Positions 9,030 through 17,509 of a DNA stretch of 64,000 nt are shown piece by piece. Origin of the DNA: an uncultured Actinomycetes bacterium (GTDB lineage Bacteria > Actinomycetota > Geothermincolia > Fen-727 > JACVIW01). Under the pieces are notes generated by a model. The model saw only the letters and a list, made by a program, of their open reading frames with translations, was not told where the DNA came from and searched no databases. Position 1 is the stretch's first letter; every line of letters begins with the position of its first letter. Made by a program: the position numbers and the translations under genes. The stretch lies in NCBI GenBank assembly GCA_937127245.1, contig CAKZLU010000032.1, forward strand, positions 62,001 to 126,000. The letters are read 5' to 3'.

Positions 9030-9284
9030 GAGCACCCTGTTGATTTTTCTTGCATGAAGGAGAGTGCACAAGCTTTGTAGGGCCGGGCTGATGCGATTCG
9101 TTATTTATATTTTGAGAAGGCATCTTTGAGGTGAGGGCGAATCCCATGTCTTGATCCAGGCATTATTCTACCTCCCGCATCCCTCTTGGTTATTGACCCG
9201 TAGTTTGACCAAATCAGGATGTTTTCAGACTATGCTAAATTAGAGGCTTCGCGAATCTTAAATTGTTTTTCTTTTCCTTGATAC

Positions 9285-9312
9285 TTGATGTTTTCGCCGG
9301 ATTAAGGATAAT
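9285..9312 (+). promoter_or_regulatory. predicted promoter of tRNA-Ala (first copy)
   Basis: TTGATG (9285-9290), a 16-bp spacer and GATAAT (9307-9312) lie 18 bp before the mature tRNA 5' end. The second tRNA-Ala copy has the same geometry with a consensus -35 box. Confidence 0.5.
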
Positions 9313-9330
9313 TCTTATTGGACTTGCAAA

Positions 9331-9406
9331 GGGGGTATAGCTCAGTCGGGAGAGCGCGGGCTTTGCACGCCCGAGGTCGGCGGTTCGATCCCGCCTACCT
9401 CCACCA
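9331..9406 (+). tRNA. tRNA-Ala (anticodon TGC)
   Basis: A 76-nt cloverleaf with encoded CCA. The acceptor stem GGGGGTA pairs with TACCTCC (one G-U). The D-arm starts GCTCAGTCGGGAGAGC, the anticodon stem CGGGC/GCCCG encloses TTTGCAC (anticodon TGC), and the T-arm contains GGTTCGATCCC. It is identical to the copy at 15085-15160. Minus-strand ORFs drawn over it are artefacts. Confidence 0.98.
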
Positions 9407-9562
9407 TTTTTTGTTTTTGTCGATTTCAAGTTAGCGTCCGAGGAATTGAAAACCGTCAAAGAATGTTAACCATCTTTTTGCCCCAGATGTGTCAGTTAGA
9501 AAATTTAATTAGTTAAAAGGGTTCAAGGCGTCGCGCTATATTATCAAAAGGGGTGGGGGCAG

Positions 9563-10942
9563 ATGGAAACGATTGAAACAGACGTTGTGATAATCGGGGC
9601 AAGTACCAGCGGTTCATACACCTCTTGGCTCCTTGGCAAGAAAGGCGTCAGGTGCGTGATTGTCGAGAAGGAAAAAATTGAATCTCTGGGGAGAGCGATC
9701 GGACCTTTTCACGTAGAGGAAGTGGCTCTGGAAAGATTTGGGCTTCCTTACCCTCCTGATGAGGAGATCCTTCACATCGAGAAGAACAGCACGACCTGGT
9801 CCCCGGGCGGGGATGCCGTGGTAGAGTTCGAGTTCCCCACACTGGTTCTCGATAAGCCCCATTTCATAAGAAGGTTTGCTGAGTACGCGAAAGATGCCGG
9901 GGCAGAAATTTTAGAGGAAACCTCCTTTGAAAGCATTATTTGGGAAAAGGGAATCCCATCGGGGGTAATCGCGGTAAAAGAAGCCGAGGGCTCACCGGAA
10001 AAATTCCACATCAAAGCCAAAATCCTCATTGACGCATCGGGCATAGAGGGTGTTCTAAGGTGCGCCATGCCAGGCTCACCCTGGTTTGAAAACGATAGGA
10101 TTTCCGATAAAGACACGATTTTTGTTTACATGGAAACATGGGAAGATATCCAAGGAAGGCTCAATCTTGGCTTTAATAGTTTTATCCATTATCAGGCCTG
10201 GTGCGCTCCCGGACCCGGCGATACCACTATTGTGGGAATCGGAATGGCGGGAAGCAGCGAAGCGGCAAGGGAACGTCACCGGAGGTTCGTCGAGAAGGTT
10301 GGGCTCAAGGGAAAAGTACTTTCGAGCACGAATGGAAGGATTCCCTACCGAAGACCGCCGTTTTCATTGGTTGATAACGGGGTTATGGTGGCGGGGGATG
10401 CGGCGTTTCAAAACAAGCCGTTTTCCGGCGAGGGCGTGACTTCCGCTTTTACCGCGTGTCAGATAGTCGCCGATGTCGCTTATTCCGCTCTTGAGAAAGA
10501 CGATGTAACCCGAGAATCTCTCTGGGATTACAACAGGCTTTACTTCTCAGGACAAGGCGCGAAATTCGCTCAAATCATGGCTACCGTTCCCGCGACGATG
10601 AAAGCCACCGAAGATGAAATGAATTATCTGCTCAAGACCCCCGGTTTCATGACCGCCGAGTCATCTATCGCGCTTCAGCGCGATTATGAGACTGGTGGCG
10701 GCTCTCTGGATCTCAATGCCCTTTCATATCTTGCGCGCTGCATCGCCTCGCGGAAGATTAGTCCGCGTCTGATAGGGGAGATAATATTTTCGGGGTTTCT
10801 CGGGTCCGCCCTGAGGAAGCACTATGAAAACTATCCAGAGCACCCGGCTCAATTTTATTCATGGAAAAAGAGGGCTGAAGCCCTCTGGCGTCGAGCTGAA
10901 GCGATCCGTTATTCATACTTCGAGAACGCGCCGCTGACATGA
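9563..10942 (+). CDS. geranylgeranyl reductase-like FAD-dependent oxidoreductase
   Basis: A 459-residue flavoprotein with GGGTGGGG before the ATG. The N-terminal dinucleotide-binding motif is IIGASTSG (residues 10-17), with Ser in place of the usual second Gly. A second FAD motif, VMVAGDAAFQNKPFSGEG, lies near residue 277, as in the geranylgeranyl reductase/digeranylgeranylglycerophospholipid reductase and PHBH-like superfamily. Members saturate isoprenoid chains or hydroxylate aromatic substrates, so the reaction here is not fixed. It has no membrane segments. It is monocistronic, with a decayed paralog just upstream of the neighbouring tRNA. A second, distant homologue is at 44385-45554. 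Confidence 0.82.
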   Translation: METIETDVVIIGASTSGSYTSWLLGKKGVRCVIVEKEKIESLGRAIGPFHVEEVALERFGLPYPPDEEILHIEKNSTTWSPGGDAVVEFEFPTLVLDKPHFIRRFAEYAKDAGAEILEETSFESIIWEKGIPSGVIAVKEAEGSPEKFHIKAKILIDASGIEGVLRCAMPGSPWFENDRISDKDTIFVYMETWEDIQGRLNLGFNSFIHYQAWCAPGPGDTTIVGIGMAGSSEAARERHRRFVEKVGLKGKVLSSTNGRIPYRRPPFSLVDNGVMVAGDAAFQNKPFSGEGVTSAFTACQIVADVAYSALEKDDVTRESLWDYNRLYFSGQGAKFAQIMATVPATMKATEDEMNYLLKTPGFMTAESSIALQRDYETGGGSLDLNALSYLARCIASRKISPRLIGEIIFSGFLGSALRKHYENYPEHPAQFYSWKKRAEALWRRAEAIRYSYFENAPLT

Positions 10943-12040
10943 AAACGGCTGTGGGGTTTTGAACGGACCATTCTTGTTCATCGGTTAGCCTGGTTTTCGC
11001 TATTCATTCGGGCGCTTTCGGGTTACTTTGTGATTGCGGATATGGAAAAATTCTTCCGCAAGACTCTTCGGGGTAAAGCTCCAGTATATTTTTATTCGCT
11101 TCCCTACTTGCTGTTTTTACTACATTTGAAGAGGATTCCTGACGAACCCACAAAGGCGGTATTGCTCGTTCTGGCGCGGACCTTTCGCGCTTTAGAGGTG
11201 TGGCTTGACGCTGCTTACTCCACCACAAGAACTCTATCCAAAACCGGCAAAGCCTTTGATTTTGCTCTGCCCTAAGATGGTGGAGTTTCACAACATCTTT
11301 TATTAGCGCCTCCGCGACTGAGCGTGCGGAAACATCATGGCACACAGGGCGGAGTGAAAACGCGAGAAAGAGTAGTTATCCAGGCTCATGGCGAAGATAA
11401 AACCATTTTTGTTGCTCGCTAATGCGCGAAAACGCGAGAAAAATTCGTTATCCGCACAGGGAATAGAGAACGATACCGGCAGATAAAGGTTGAAAAATCG
11501 TTTTGTGAGGTTACGTAATAGATATTCGCGCCGGATTCGCGATTCTCTTTAGCGCCAGAGCCTGATAATTAGAATTAGGTGAAAACATGCATTTGTAGTA
11601 ATCTGGCCGATAATCATGGGAACCCTTGATTGAAGCAGGGATTGAGCGTTAGCGTTTAATAGTAAATCTAGCCATAAGCCGCGATGGCTCAAAACCTGAG
11701 CGCTCAAATCTTCATCTTAAAGGCACGGACGGCGGTTTAGCCGCTTTAACGCCCTTCAGTTATCCAAGCTTTTCTGCTGGATTCTTCTCATGGTTGCTCA
11801 TCTTGGTTAAATCATGGGTGAGTATACCAGTGTTTTGTATTACCGGAATTATTCACCGCCTCACATTAACGATATTTCCACGAAATATTCTTCTTCGCGT
11901 AATTTGACCTGAAACTCAAACAATTAAACACGGCAATCCTTTGTCGTTTTGTAAAGCGCGTGCTGATTAAGCATTTTCGCATATCATTTGTTTTACCTGA
12001 CGGATAAGGCGTTTTAGTCCAGGAAGGGGCAAGGGGCTTC
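10943..12040. other. 1.1-kb region without a convincing gene
   Basis: Short ORFs here (11004-11345 minus, 11030-11275 plus) have no start signals or recognisable motifs. The region looks like decayed sequence continuous with the pseudogene zone. It contains one near-duplicate segment (11355/11428). Confidence 0.55.
11355..11453. repeat. near-duplicate segment, 73-bp offset
   Basis: GAAAACGCGAGAAA is found at 11355 and again at 11428. Each copy is followed within about 10 bp by GTTATCC. The offset equals that of the duplications in the upstream pseudogene. Confidence 0.6.
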
Positions 12041-12070
12041 TTGCCCAAGATGAGATATATGCTTTAAAAT
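12041..12070 (+). promoter_or_regulatory. predicted promoter of the lipoprotein gene
   Basis: TTGCCC (12041-12046), an 18-bp spacer and TAAAAT (12065-12070) would start transcription near 12077. The AAGGAGG at 12089 would then lie in the leader. The -35 box overlaps a 7-bp stem-loop (GGGCAAG/CTTGCCC, 12027-12046). Confidence 0.4.
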
Positions 12071-12101
12071 CGCGGCTGGATTTTTTTCAAGGAGGTGTGA
12101 A

Positions 12102-12551
12102 ATGGCGTATAGAAAGCAAGTGGTGTCCCTAATCATTGTTGTCTTACTCTTCTCGGCCTTCGCAGTGGTGAATGTCTGCGGTTGTGGTTCCGGGGAGAAG
12201 AAAGGTGCCACGGAGACGGAAAAAAGCGCAAAATCCGGCGCAAAGGAGGAGCCCACCACGCAGACGGGGCAGTCTCAGAACTGCGTGTTTTCCACAACCG
12301 TGAGCGAGGATACCAAAACTGGCACCTTCACGGTCAAGACCACCTCACAGGAGCTGTCCTACAACGTTGAGGGGGGAGACGACGCCAGCGTCACAATAAC
12401 TGTACACTTGCATCCCGATGGGAAGATGCGGGCGGGCGCAAACGCTTTCGAAGCCGGTCTCCATAAAAAAACCATATATCTTGAGCCCGGCACATATTAT
12501 ATGAACATCATGCCGAGCAAATGCTCGGTGAAGGTGGAGGTTTTCGACTGA
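12102..12551 (+). CDS. small secreted lipoprotein of unknown function
   Basis: A 149-residue protein with a near-ideal AAGGAGG 6 bp before the ATG. Residues 1-27 form a signal peptide with a strongly hydrophobic core (SLIIVVLLFSAFAVV). It ends in VCGC, a plausible lipobox with Cys28 lipidated. A Ser/Thr/Lys-rich linker (residues 30-58) follows. The C-terminal domain of about 90 residues is predicted beta-rich, with alternating VTITVHLHPDG and TIYLEPGTYYMNI strands. I do not recognise the domain. It stands alone between decayed regions, yet it has an intact frame, promoter and RBS, so it is probably expressed. It is likely anchored on the outer face of the membrane. Confidence 0.8.
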   Translation: MAYRKQVVSLIIVVLLFSAFAVVNVCGCGSGEKKGATETEKSAKSGAKEEPTTQTGQSQNCVFSTTVSEDTKTGTFTVKTTSQELSYNVEGGDDASVTITVHLHPDGKMRAGANAFEAGLHKKTIYLEPGTYYMNIMPSKCSVKVEVFD

Positions 12552-12554
12552 GCA

Positions 12555-12696
12555 CAAAAGCGAAATTCATTTCGGGTTTAAGGAAGGTGGGTGCTCTTGG
12601 GAAAACTCGAAAGTAATAGCGCCTACAAAAGCGCAATTCTTTACGGGTACGAGGAAGGTGGAGCTCTGCCTGGTGCCGGTAAGCTCATAGCGCGAA
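12555..12696. repeat. two imperfect tandem copies of a 71-bp unit
   Basis: CAAAAGCGAAATTC at 12555 recurs as CAAAAGCGCAATTC at 12626. Similarity runs through AGGAAGGTGG and a final TAATAGCGC/CATAGCGCG. The unit lies just after the lipoprotein stop codon. Confidence 0.7.
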
Positions 12697-13305
12697 ACTG
12701 AATAAGTCATGTGGCTTTCTGGTGGCGGCGGTAAGGCTGTTGAGGAAATTTGCCTTTGCGAGCTTTCCATGGGTCAGCGTTTTCTCTCTTCTTTCTTCCC
12801 AAAATCTTTTTACACGCACCCCGCTGCGAGGGCAGTCGGTTTTAGCGGACCACGGTGCTGGTGGGCGTTACAACGGATTGCCGAATCCTTTCCCTTAGGG
12901 TTAGACGGGCACGGAAAAAATATTATTTGGAGTCGGGAAAAGCGTTCCGCGCGAAGGTGGACAGACGTGTCTTGGGGCAATTCACGCGTATCTGCGGGTG
13001 AATTTCCTTCAAGGATCACATACTGCACGGTCATGTTTATCCCTGTGCTTTGAGAACTAAAGCTTTAACCTCTTGCGCCTTCTGGATTTTGAAGATGTTA
13101 GCGCTCTGGTTAACCGACTGTGTGGCACCTTTCAATCTTGGTAACGGCATAACGCTCAACCGAATATTTCTTACCCTTAAAAGGGCGCCTGTTTTATCCC
13201 AGAACCACCAATTCAAAACTTGTTCGGAGGCTAAATGGCGCAAGGGGCGCTAAATGTTATCAGATACGCCAAGTTCCATTGGCCGAAATCTCCTTTTTCA
13301 CACAT
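12697..13305. other. 0.6-kb region without a convincing gene
   Basis: Overlapping short ORFs on both strands (12709-13053, 13037-13243, 13050-13253) have no RBS and no recognisable domains. I see no RNA gene, no terminator with a U-tract and no transposase remnant here. Confidence 0.5.
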
Positions 13306-14641
13306 TCACGGTGTCTTGAAGACGTAAACCTTACCCTCTTCCAAAAGTGAAAAGAGGGTTCCGTCCTTGGCGATCGCGGGCGGGGTGAAGTTCTTCGAGC
13401 CTCCAAGCATCGGCTGCCTTCCGTCCATGGAAGCCAGGGGTTGTTCGCGTCGTAGCGCCATTTTCCTACCCTTCCGGCGTTAAGCAGAAGATTCTCGATT
13501 TCGTTGTGGCCACGTAGAGCAAGCCGTCTTTTCCAATCGTGGGACTGTATACCGATGAGCACTCGTTGGTTTCTTCGTCCGTGGTGAACTCCCAGAACTG
13601 CTTTCCTGTCGGATCAAGCGCGACCACTACCCATCGAGAAGTCCCGGCATAAATGGTTCCGTCGCGACCAATGGTTGGGGTGTGTATCATGTACATCTGT
13701 CCGCCTGAACGGGTGTACTCCCACTTTAGCTTTCCGTCCGGTGTGACCGCGTATATCTTTGTCTGCAGAGGCACCGAATAGTTTGGTATCTGCTGCCAGG
13801 TGCTGGTTATTCCCGGCGTGACCGGGCTAACAGCGTAAATCGTGCCGTCATCTCCTATGGAGGGGGTTTCCAGGGTGTTGGACCAATTACTGAGACCTTG
13901 ATACTAAGGGAGATCGCCAGCCGGCTTGAATTCCCACTTTTTGTTCCCATTTTTATCCAGGCATTAGAGAACAAGGGTCGAGGCGCCGCAGTAGAGATTT
14001 CCGCTTTTGTCGATTGATGGGGAGCGGATGTTGCCCGATATATTGAACTCCCACTTCGGATTACCTTCATCGGAAAGGGCAACTATCCTTCCGCCTGTGC
14101 TTCCTACGTGAATCGTTCCGTCCTCGGAAAGCGCGGGATCATCAGTAGTGCTTCCCACATCATAAGTCCACTTTTGTTTCCCCTGGGGGAAAGGGCGACC
14201 ACCTTGTTGTCCGCGCACACGTATATAGTGCCGTCCTCCGCCACGCGGCACGATGAAACCGTGGAAGCGCTCAAGAGAAACTCCCAAGCGACGGTCCCGT
14301 CCGTGGCGTTGATGCTGACAACTTTATCCGGAAATCCAGCAAGGGCGTTGCCGTCTTTTCCTATGACTACCCACGAGGACATCGATTTTGTGCCGCCCGA
14401 ATAGGTACACATTATATTCGCTGCGCTCGGACCGCTTAGAGGGCTTCTTCCGGTGCGCTGATTGTCGTAGTAAACGGCTGATCATTCAAGCGAGTTTGGC
14501 TCCTTTTTGCCCCTATCAACGGTTCTTTCTTCTTCAGCCTTCTTGGCCCCCACGCCCGACTGAAATAATCGTTATCAGCGTCAGAATGACCAAAAACGCG
14601 GCCGCCACCAGATGCCGTTTGTTACCTTTTGTAAGCGACAT
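13306..14641 (-). pseudogene. PQQ-type beta-propeller repeat protein, frameshifted
   Basis: Reading the minus strand across frames gives a coherent secreted beta-propeller protein. The ATG at 14641 begins MSLTKGNKRHLVAAAFLVIL, a signal/membrane segment. Next comes an acidic/basic linker, then YDNQRTGRSPLSGP, the usual lead-in of PQQ-like propellers. Repeated blades follow, of the type VSINATDGTVAWEF, EDGTIYVCADNKVVAL, DGTIHVGSTGGRIVAL, PDGKLKWEY and GRDGTIYAGTSRWVVAL. The end is KDGTLFSLLEEGKVYVFKTP followed by TGA at 13306. At least four frame changes and stops separate these pieces. Intact relatives are typically extracytoplasmic propellers. The gene now appears dead. Confidence 0.85.
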
Positions 14642-15040
14642 GATGCTACACTTCGGATCAATTTGCTCCGAAAGAATATTTCTATCGGCCATGTTTGAAC
14701 GTTTCTTAACTTTTCAGTCTCATCAGGGCCCACGTTATCCTGCCAACTTGTCGTAGATCATATCCTCTTAGGCTAAAGCGCTTGTCGAAGCTTTAAGAAT
14801 TGAACAAATTCCAGCGGATTTTAAAACTATTCAGAAAATGGCGCGCTTTTAATATATTTATCTTCTTTGCGAAATAAGCGTCGATGAAGAAGGGTAAATG
14901 CAAGAATGAAAACTACTAAAACTGGTTAGGCACTGTGTTGTCTCGAACATAGCATCAGCGCACGCTTGACGTGTGTTTTTCCTCTGTCTTCCCTGGTATG
15001 AGTTTGTCTCAACGGTACTTGCACACCCAGAAGACGGGCG
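14642..15040. other. intergenic region without genes
   Basis: About 400 bp upstream of the propeller pseudogene and of the second tRNA-Ala promoter. I find no supported ORF, RNA gene or repeat. Confidence 0.5.
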
Positions 15041-15068
15041 TTGACAGCGCCCGCTGCCAAGCGATAAT
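15041..15068 (+). promoter_or_regulatory. promoter of tRNA-Ala (second copy)
   Basis: Consensus TTGACA (15041-15046), a 16-bp spacer and GATAAT (15063-15068) end 16 bp before the mature tRNA. This is the clearest sigma-70/sigma-A-type promoter in the window. Confidence 0.7.
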
Positions 15069-15084
15069 TTCATAGTATCCACAT

Positions 15085-15160
15085 GGGGGTATAGCTCAGT
15101 CGGGAGAGCGCGGGCTTTGCACGCCCGAGGTCGGCGGTTCGATCCCGCCTACCTCCACCA
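15085..15160 (+). tRNA. tRNA-Ala (anticodon TGC), second identical copy
   Basis: Identical over all 76 nt, including CCA, to the tRNA at 9331-9406, but with different flanks. The two copies are direct repeats 5.75 kb apart and enclose the intact flavoprotein, the lipoprotein and the propeller pseudogene. Confidence 0.98.
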
Positions 15161-15193
15161 TTTTTCGAATGATTTCTCGTCTGCACGCCAACC

Positions 15194-15229
15194 GAAAATC
15201 AAAAGCGAGGTTCAAATGTTCTCCTCGCT
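15194..15229 (-). terminator. intrinsic terminator of the GHMP kinase/transporter operon
   Basis: On the minus strand, AGCGAGG and CCTCGCT form a 7-bp stem around a 12-nt loop, followed by TTTTGATTTT. The kinase stop codon lies inside the loop. Confidence 0.6.
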
Positions 15230-16273
15230 GACGAACTCAACCCTGAACCCGTCTGGATCAAGCTTAGTTTCCACAATCCGAATTCCCATCGCGCGCTTAT
15301 CGGTGAGACCAAGCTCGTTTATCTCTTTTTTGAAATCCTCTATGGTTTGCGGTTCGTCTGGGAGAAGGACGGTCATGGATCCACCGCTCCCTCCCGCTCC
15401 GTTCACTTTCCAGCCCAAAGCGTCGTTCCGCTTTGCTATCTCGATGACGAGGTCTGCCTCTTTTGGGATCAGCTCTGGGTGAAGGCTTCTCTGAGCTTCG
15501 TTGTTTTCTATCATCACAGAGCCGTAAAGCTCAAGGTCGCCTAAAAGAAGCGCTTGTAACCCTTTGAAAGCTGTCTTCCTCAAGGTTTCGATCTCAGGCG
15601 TATCCAAACCCTCCGACTTGAGTTTTTCTATCACCCTCGTGTGGACTTCGCTTGACTGATGAGCGGACCCCAGAAAGACTAAAAGCAAAGTTCGGTCGAG
15701 GTTCTTTACAATTTCTTCCGGCAGAGATACACGGCTTATTTTCGCGTCGGGGTACTGAGGTATTTCTATGAAACAAATTCCCCCGTAAGAGGCGCATATC
15801 TGGTCCTGAATGCCGGACTCAAGCCCCAGGACCTCCGTTTCTATCCTGTGTGCTTCACGCCAGAGAGAAGCGGGAGAGCAATCGGCGCTTTTGAGCTTTC
15901 GGAGAGTGCCGAGGAGGGCGACAGCGAGCGATGCCGATGTGCCGGTACCAGCGCCAAACGGCATAGCCGAGCGCACTGATATTTCTGTGTGGAAATCTTT
16001 TGGGACGCCCTCTGAGAAAATCACTGCCTCGATTATGGGGTTTTTCTTGAAGGTGAGTTCGTTCGGATCAACATAGAAGGATTCACCGGTTGTTTTTATC
16101 TTTATCGCGACCCCGCCTTTGGAAATATCCCCGGTATCCTCTACCACCAGCAAGCATTCAATTCCCGGCTGGACCGATACCGAAAGCACTGAGCCGAAGC
16201 CCGCAAACCACGTGTCGGTCCATCCGCCCAGGTCATTGATCCTTGCCGGTGCCACCCCTCTTAAGATTTTCAA
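15212..16273 (-). CDS. GHMP-family sugar kinase
   Basis: About 353 residues. The N-terminus GVAPARINDLGGWTDT matches the substrate-side motif of the fucokinase/HddA (heptose-7-phosphate kinase)/galactokinase-like branch. The phosphate-binding motif follows as MPFGAGTGTSASLAVALL. The C-terminal GHMP motif is KVNGAGGSGGSMTVLLP. It should phosphorylate a sugar or sugar phosphate at the anomeric carbon, but the substrate is not determinable. I prefer the TTG at 16273, with GGAGG 9 nt upstream, over the longer track start. It overlaps the 3' end of the EamA transporter gene by 41 bp, so the two are co-transcribed and coupled. An intrinsic terminator closes the operon. Confidence 0.85.
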   Translation of the reverse strand: MKILRGVAPARINDLGGWTDTWFAGFGSVLSVSVQPGIECLLVVEDTGDISKGGVAIKIKTTGESFYVDPNELTFKKNPIIEAVIFSEGVPKDFHTEISVRSAMPFGAGTGTSASLAVALLGTLRKLKSADCSPASLWREAHRIETEVLGLESGIQDQICASYGGICFIEIPQYPDAKISRVSLPEEIVKNLDRTLLLVFLGSAHQSSEVHTRVIEKLKSEGLDTPEIETLRKTAFKGLQALLLGDLELYGSVMIENNEAQRSLHPELIPKEADLVIEIAKRNDALGWKVNGAGGSGGSMTVLLPDEPQTIEDFKKEINELGLTDKRAMGIRIVETKLDPDGFRVEFVSEENI

Positions 16274-17213
16274 GACCTGCCGCCTCCATATCCGCTTTTC
16301 GCGGGGCACCAGACTCCGCGCCTTCTCCGGGCAATTCGGTCAATAGCATTCCGGCAAATATCAACGCGCACCCAAGCCAACCCCGTGCCGAGAGTCTTTC
16401 TGCGAGCAGGAGCATGCCGAATCCTACAGAGAAGACCGGCTCCATAATGAGAACCATCGCGGTCTTCACCGGTGAGAACACTCGTTGTGCGTATCCCTGT
16501 ATGTAGAACGCCACGGCTGACGCAAAAATCCCGCAGATTATGAGGGAAATCCAAACAATCTGTGTTTTTGGAGCCCTTAGATTCTCGAAAAGAGAGGCGC
16601 ATATCAGGCTGCAAATCGCAAGCACCCACATCTGGGTCATGGTCAAAATGATTAAATCGTGCTTTTTCACGTATCTGTCTAAAAGGATTATGTGCACTGA
16701 ATAGCTGAAAGCGCAGGCAAGAACAAGCAAATCCCCTATTTTAATATGGAAACCGTTTTGGATTGAGAGGAAACCAAGACCAGTAAGTGCGATAATAACG
16801 GAAAACACCGATTTGACATCCGGCTTTTGCTTGAGGGCGAGAAACGAGAGTATTGGAACGAAAACGATAAAAAGCCCGGTTATAAACCCGGCGTTTCCCG
16901 CGGTGGTGTATTTTAATCCCACAGTCTGGAAAGTGTAGGAGGCGTATAAGATAACTCCGAGGATGACGCCAGCCAGAAGCGCTTTCCTGCGCGCGGTTTT
17001 CAGATTCGCTGCGCCAATGGCGGTCATAGCGACAGAGGCGATAATAAATCGCCATGACAAGAACGTGAATGGTCCCATGAACTTGAGGCTCATCTTTACG
17101 AGCGAAAACGTGAGTCCCCACACGACCGTCACGAGGATTAAAAGAAACTGCGCAAGATTTTTCTTTCCTCTCGGTCGTTTCACCGGTTTTCTCGTGTTTT
17201 TCTCGTTTTTCAT
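16233..17213 (-). CDS. EamA/DMT-superfamily transporter
   Basis: A 326-residue membrane protein with ten hydrophobic segments arranged as two EamA repeats. Typical repeat landmarks are VTVVWGLTFSLVKMSLKFMGP at the start, TTAGNAGFITGLFIVFVPIL in repeat one, and SPVKTAMVLIMEPVFSVGFGMLLLAERL in repeat two. It has a basic N-terminal tail and a hydrophilic C-terminal tail of about 40 residues. The family exports metabolites such as amino acids or takes up nucleotide sugars and other small molecules; specificity cannot be read from sequence. It is the first gene of an operon with the GHMP kinase, so a sugar-related substrate is possible but unproven. Confidence 0.9.
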   Translation of the reverse strand: MKNEKNTRKPVKRPRGKKNLAQFLLILVTVVWGLTFSLVKMSLKFMGPFTFLSWRFIIASVAMTAIGAANLKTARRKALLAGVILGVILYASYTFQTVGLKYTTAGNAGFITGLFIVFVPILSFLALKQKPDVKSVFSVIIALTGLGFLSIQNGFHIKIGDLLVLACAFSYSVHIILLDRYVKKHDLIILTMTQMWVLAICSLICASLFENLRAPKTQIVWISLIICGIFASAVAFYIQGYAQRVFSPVKTAMVLIMEPVFSVGFGMLLLAERLSARGWLGCALIFAGMLLTELPGEGAESGAPRKADMEAAGLENLKRGGTGKDQ

Positions 17214-17300
17214 TTGCCTTCTTTCTTAGCGGCGTCACGAATTTCAGAGCCGAGATAAAGAGTATATCCGAGTATCCAAATCAATTGGAGCATGATCTAC

Positions 17301-17509
17301 TTGCCCCGCCCCCCGCAGGGATATGTTTTTAATATTCCCTCCTTACTTCAGAAGTTTTCAATTCCCCCGCCCCCGCAGTGATATATTGTGATGGCATGAT
17401 AAAGTGGCAACCCTTTGAACACTCACCCCGCCCTCGCAGGGGTATCTGTCGATACTAATGAGTCGCCGCGCGGGGGGTCTCGCTTCCCCAGCTACCGCAA
17501 AGATATCTT
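17301..17509. repeat. four degenerate ~28-bp repeats at 60-bp period (CRISPR-like)
   Basis: Blocks at 17301, 17361, 17421 and 17481 share the pattern CCCCGCCCnCGCAGnGATAT: GCCCCGCCCCCCGCAGGGAT, CCCCCGCCCCCGCAGTGAT, ACCCCGCCCTCGCAGGGGT and CCCCAGCTACCGCAAAGAT. The ~32-bp stretches between them are unrelated. Spacing is 60-61 bp. The third block forms an ACCCC/GGGGT hairpin. This is the geometry of a type I CRISPR array, but the repeats are far more divergent than in an active array. No cas gene lies in the window. The fourth block also matches the repeats at 58501. The array sits between the divergent EamA and prepilin genes. Confidence 0.55.

Larger units (their letters stand above)
7534..9134 (+). 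pseudogene. decayed geranylgeranyl reductase-like flavoprotein gene
   Basis: The stretch can be aligned end to end with the intact gene at 9563-10942. The start region (GATGTGGTG at 7552-7560) matches the DVV of residues 7-9, and the end (GAGAAGGCATC near 9114) matches the last codons. Many frameshifts and stops break it. Recognisable fragments include KDTIFVCMETWEDV (about 8080) and AESSVALGLNYEMG (about 8775). It is 1601 bp long against 1380 bp for the intact gene. Three internal tandem duplications with offsets of 73, 74 and 75 bp account for the whole excess. It is probably an old paralog from tandem duplication, now non-functional. Confidence 0.88.

Noticed and set aside
11004-11345. 113-aa minus-strand ORF in the decayed zone
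   Set aside because: No start signal, no recognisable domain, and it lies among duplicated non-coding DNA.
13037-13253. Overlapping ORFs on both strands near 13.1 kb
   Set aside because: Neither has an RBS, a domain or a coupling neighbour; they lie between a repeat and a pseudogene.
9331-15160. tRNA-integrated mobile element between the two tRNA-Ala genes
   Set aside because: No integrase, transposase or other mobility gene or remnant was found between the copies; tandem duplication explains the order better.
17301-17509. Active CRISPR array
   Set aside because: Repeats differ at many positions and number only four; no leader or cas genes are seen. Only a relic or a look-alike is supportable.
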